A DNA stretch of 64,000 nucleotides from Oceanicaulis sp. MMSF_3324 (GTDB lineage: Bacteria; Pseudomonadota; Alphaproteobacteria; Caulobacterales; Maricaulaceae), in assembly GCF_030733545.1 (NCBI RefSeq), contig NZ_JASHIU010000006.1, forward strand, positions 103,119 through 167,118, given 5' to 3'. This document shows positions 62,278-64,000 of the stretch, piece by piece (the stretch's first letter is position 1; each line of letters opens with the position of its first letter). The notes under the pieces are model-generated. The model worked only from the letters and a program-made list of their open reading frames with translations, was not told the DNA's origin and did no database searches. Position numbers and translations under genes: made by a program.

Positions 62278-62853
62278 CTAGCCCTCTTGCGGCGCCTCTT
62301 CCACAGTCTCTGTCGCTTCGGCATCGGAATCGGCATCAGCGGTGTCCGTCTCGACATTGCCGAACAAGGGATGGCGCACGATGTCGCCGGGCTCTATCCC
62401 CAGCTCGAGCGTCCGCCCGCCATTCAGCTCCACAACAGCGAGCACCCGATAATCGGATGACATGGGCCGGCGCGAGAAAGGCTGGGCGCCGGTGATGATC
62501 TTGGCGATTTCGCCATCAGCGCGCACATACAGAATGTCGAGCGGGATGATGGTGTTCGCCATCCAGATCGACATGAAGTCCTCACGCCCGAAATCGAACA
62601 GCATGCCTGCATCCGGATCCATGGATTCGCGATGCATCAGGCCGCGTTCCCGCGACGCTTCAGTGTTCGCCACTTCGACCGTGAAGGTATGTTCGCCGAA
62701 ATCGCCCTCGATGGTCAGCGGATCCGGTCCGCCATATTCAACGACAGCGTCAGGCGCGGTGGGGTCGACAGACTGCGCGAGCGCGCAGCCGGCGGAGCCG
62801 AAGCCGACGAGTGCGGCGGCAGCCAGAGCAAGTATGCGAGAACGGATCATCAT
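62278..62853 (-). CDS. DUF192 exported protein
   Basis: A 191-residue protein with a signal peptide ([15 protein letters not shown] then ALAQS; the Cys could also be a lipid site). The DUF192 core includes [33 protein letters not shown] (read in parts), [21 protein letters not shown] [16 protein letters not shown] and EIAKI, ending with [12 protein letters not shown]. The acidic tail is unusual. The domain is widespread and its role unknown to me. ATG 62853 has GGAG upstream; in-frame ATG 62889 was rejected because it pushes the signal peptide inward. Confidence 0.87.
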   Translation of the reverse strand: MMIRSRILALAAAALVGFGSAGCALAQSVDPTAPDAVVEYGGPDPLTIEGDFGEHTFTVEVANTEASRERGLMHRESMDPDAGMLFDFGREDFMSIWMANTIIPLDILYVRADGEIAKIITGAQPFSRRPMSSDYRVLAVVELNGGRTLELGIEPGDIVRHPLFGNVETDTADADSDAEATETVEEAPQEG

Positions 62854-63015
62854 GGCGCGCAAGCTAGCTCCGCCAGACGCGCCGTGCAATCACTCTGCGC
62901 GCCTGTAAGCGCGATCGAAGTCGGTAATTGGTCTTGCGCCGCACAAATCGCTTGCAGCAAAGCGCCTGACACGGTTTTTTGCGCGCCAACATTTGCGTTT
63001 CGCTGGAGGATATAC

Positions 63016-63540
63016 GTGCGCATCGAGAAAATCAGCGCCGGCGTTAACCCGCCTGAAGACATCAACGTCATCATCGAGGTGCCGGTCGGCGGCCAACCTG
63101 TGAAATACGAGCTGGACAAGGATTCCGGCACCGTGTTCGTCGACCGCTTCCTGCACACCCCGATGCGCTATCCGTGCAATTACGGCTTCATGCCGCACAC
63201 CCTGTCCGATGATGGCGACCCCATCGACGTGATGGTGCTGGGCCAGACAGAGCTGGTTCCGGGCTGCGTCGTGCGCGCCCGCCCGATCGGCGTTCTGCTC
63301 ATGGAAGACGAAAGCGGTCAGGACGAGAAGATTCTCGCCGCGCCCCACGCCAAGCTCACCCCCTTCTATGACGACATCAAGGACTACCATGATGTCCACG
63401 GGGCGCAGCTGGCGCGCATCACCCACTTCTTCGAGCACTACAAGGATCTCGAGCCCAACAAATGGGTGAAGGTTCAGGGCTGGCACGGCGTCGAGCGCGC
63501 CCGTGAGCTGATCTCGGTCGCCATGGACCGCGTGAAGTAA
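63016..63540 (+). CDS. ppa: Inorganic pyrophosphatase
   Basis: Cytosolic Mg-dependent hydrolase of pyrophosphate, family I. The 174 residues include [21 protein letters not shown], the active loop [24 protein letters not shown] and [14 protein letters not shown], with the usual Asp and Lys residues. The start is GTG 63016 with GGAGGA five bases upstream, giving MRIEKISAG; the longer in-frame opening to 62632 overlaps the divergent gene and is rejected. A strong terminator follows. Confidence 0.95.
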   Translation: MRIEKISAGVNPPEDINVIIEVPVGGQPVKYELDKDSGTVFVDRFLHTPMRYPCNYGFMPHTLSDDGDPIDVMVLGQTELVPGCVVRARPIGVLLMEDESGQDEKILAAPHAKLTPFYDDIKDYHDVHGAQLARITHFFEHYKDLEPNKWVKVQGWHGVERARELISVAMDRVK

Positions 63541-63565
63541 CGCACCCTGCTCTGAGTGAGACATG

Positions 63566-63601
63566 AACGGCGTTCGGGATCGCCCGGACGCCGTTTTTTT
63601 T
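63566..63601 (+). terminator. Rho-independent terminator after ppa
   Basis: A 13-bp stem (63566-63578 with 63583-63595) of AACGGCGTTCGGG against CCCGGACGCCGTT with one G-T pair, loop ATCG, followed by a run of eight T residues. Confidence 0.9.
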
Positions 63602-63681
63602 ATGTCTGAAAACACGAACGAAACGCGCCCCTTGCAAGAAGGAAGCGTTAAAATCCCAAAATGTCAGGAGAAAGCGACGCG

Positions 63682-63756
63682 TGGCAGGCCCTAGGGGAAT
63701 CGAACCCCTCTTTCCAGGTTGAAAACCTGGCGTCCTAACCGATAGACGAAGGGCCC
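63682..63756 (-). tRNA. tRNA-Glu(TTC), copy 1
   Basis: Minus-strand tRNA of 75 nt including CCA. Acceptor GGGCCCT pairs with AGGGCCT, the anticodon loop TTTTCAA gives TTC and the T arm is GGTTCGATT. Identical to copy 2 at 63924, 242 nt away. Confidence 0.95.
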
Positions 63757-63881
63757 GCAGCGCGTCGGGAGCGGTCGTATACCGGTCCCGAACTGGGGTG
63801 GCAAGCAGAGTTTTGCAGGTCCTGCGAGCCAGTTACAGACAAGGCTCTGATCGCGCCAAAACCAGCCTGCACATAAAAGAA

Positions 63882-63903
63882 AAACCGCCCCTAAGGGCGG
63901 TTT
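63882..63903 (-). terminator. Terminator after tRNA-Glu copy 2
   Basis: Stem AAACCGCCC/GGGCGGTTT (63882-63890 with 63895-63903), loop CTAA. Read on the minus strand it is followed by TTCTTTTATG, giving a T-rich tail; on the plus strand the tail is weaker. It should stop the transcript of the tRNA-Glu copy at 63924-63998. Confidence 0.78.
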
Positions 63904-63923
63904 GTTCTGGATAATCACACCGA

Positions 63924-63998
63924 TGGCAGGCCCTAGGGGAATCGAACCCCTCTTTCCAGGTTGAAAACCTGGCGTCCTAACCGATAGACGAAGGGCCC
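63924..63998 (-). tRNA. tRNA-Glu(TTC), copy 2
   Basis: Exact second copy of the tRNA-Glu at 63682-63756, including the GC following the 5' end. The gene ends 2 nt before the window edge, so the promoter lies outside. Confidence 0.95.
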
Positions 63999-64000
63999 GC

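Noticed and set aside
62632..63015. In-frame upstream extension of ppa by 128 codons
   Set aside because: It overlaps the divergent DUF192 gene and encodes Arg/Ser-rich text; GTG 63016 with GGAGGA is the natural start.

Overview
This 64 kb window is dense, high-GC chromosomal DNA from an alphaproteobacterium. The gene orders ntrY-ntrX-trkA-trkH-hfq-hflX, rlpA-dac-tmk-holB-tatD and mfd/sdhE/recG, the LPS genes kdsA/hldE, the NDUFS4-type complex I subunit and the PopA-like degenerate GGDEF protein together suggest the Caulobacterales/Maricaulales side of the class (a Maricaulis/Oceanicaulis/Hyphomonadaceae-like organism). That placement is inference from gene content. I saw no insertion sequence, prophage, CRISPR array or rRNA operon.

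Layout. 1-8.3 kb: the end of ntrY, then ntrX, Trk potassium uptake, hfq, hflX and a convergent mazG. 8.4-16.6 kb: an accessory signalling region with a Cache-type histidine kinase and its CheY-like receiver, two intact Hpt-receiver fusion genes, a third copy broken by stops and a frameshift, a membrane-anchored XRE regulator and a secreted serine hydrolase. 16.7-21.9 kb: a minus-strand housekeeping operon (rlpA, dac, tmk, holB, tatD, MBL hydrolase). 22-31 kb: tRNA-Ser, a BaiN-type flavoprotein, an FAH-family hydrolase, kynA with a stand-alone Lrp ligand-binding domain and sdaA, succinyl-CoA:3-ketoacid CoA-transferase, YihY and a CaiB-type enzyme. 30.6-38.4 kb: PopA-like protein, mfd, sdhE, recG, cspA. 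38.5-43 kb: DUF502, DUF3089, hldE, kdsA.

43-51.8 kb is a photo-oxidative stress island. One operon (class I photolyase, FAD oxidoreductase, DUF1365, cyclopropane-fatty-acid synthase) runs rightward. Another (ChrR-like cupin protein, DUF6134-like protein, FeS photolyase, SDR) runs leftward, and both end at one bidirectional terminator. Each operon is preceded by a TGATCC-N18-TA element like the promoters of the Rhodobacter RpoE-ChrR singlet-oxygen response. The ChrR-like protein keeps the cupin metal ligands but has lost the zinc-binding cysteines of the anti-sigma domain, and no sigma factor gene is nearby.

51.8-64 kb: cysteine synthase, an orphan amino-acid-binding protein, cystathionine lyase, an adaptor/ABC/two-permease exporter, a SulP transporter with a STAS-like neighbour, complex I subunit, DUF192 protein, pyrophosphatase, and tRNA genes for Arg, Pro and two for Glu.

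The strongest candidates for something undescribed are the Hpt-receiver cluster with its decaying third copy, the zinc-less ChrR in the stress island, and the PopA-like c-di-GMP receptor. All positions and motifs were read by eye; domain names rest on remembered family motifs and not on a search.
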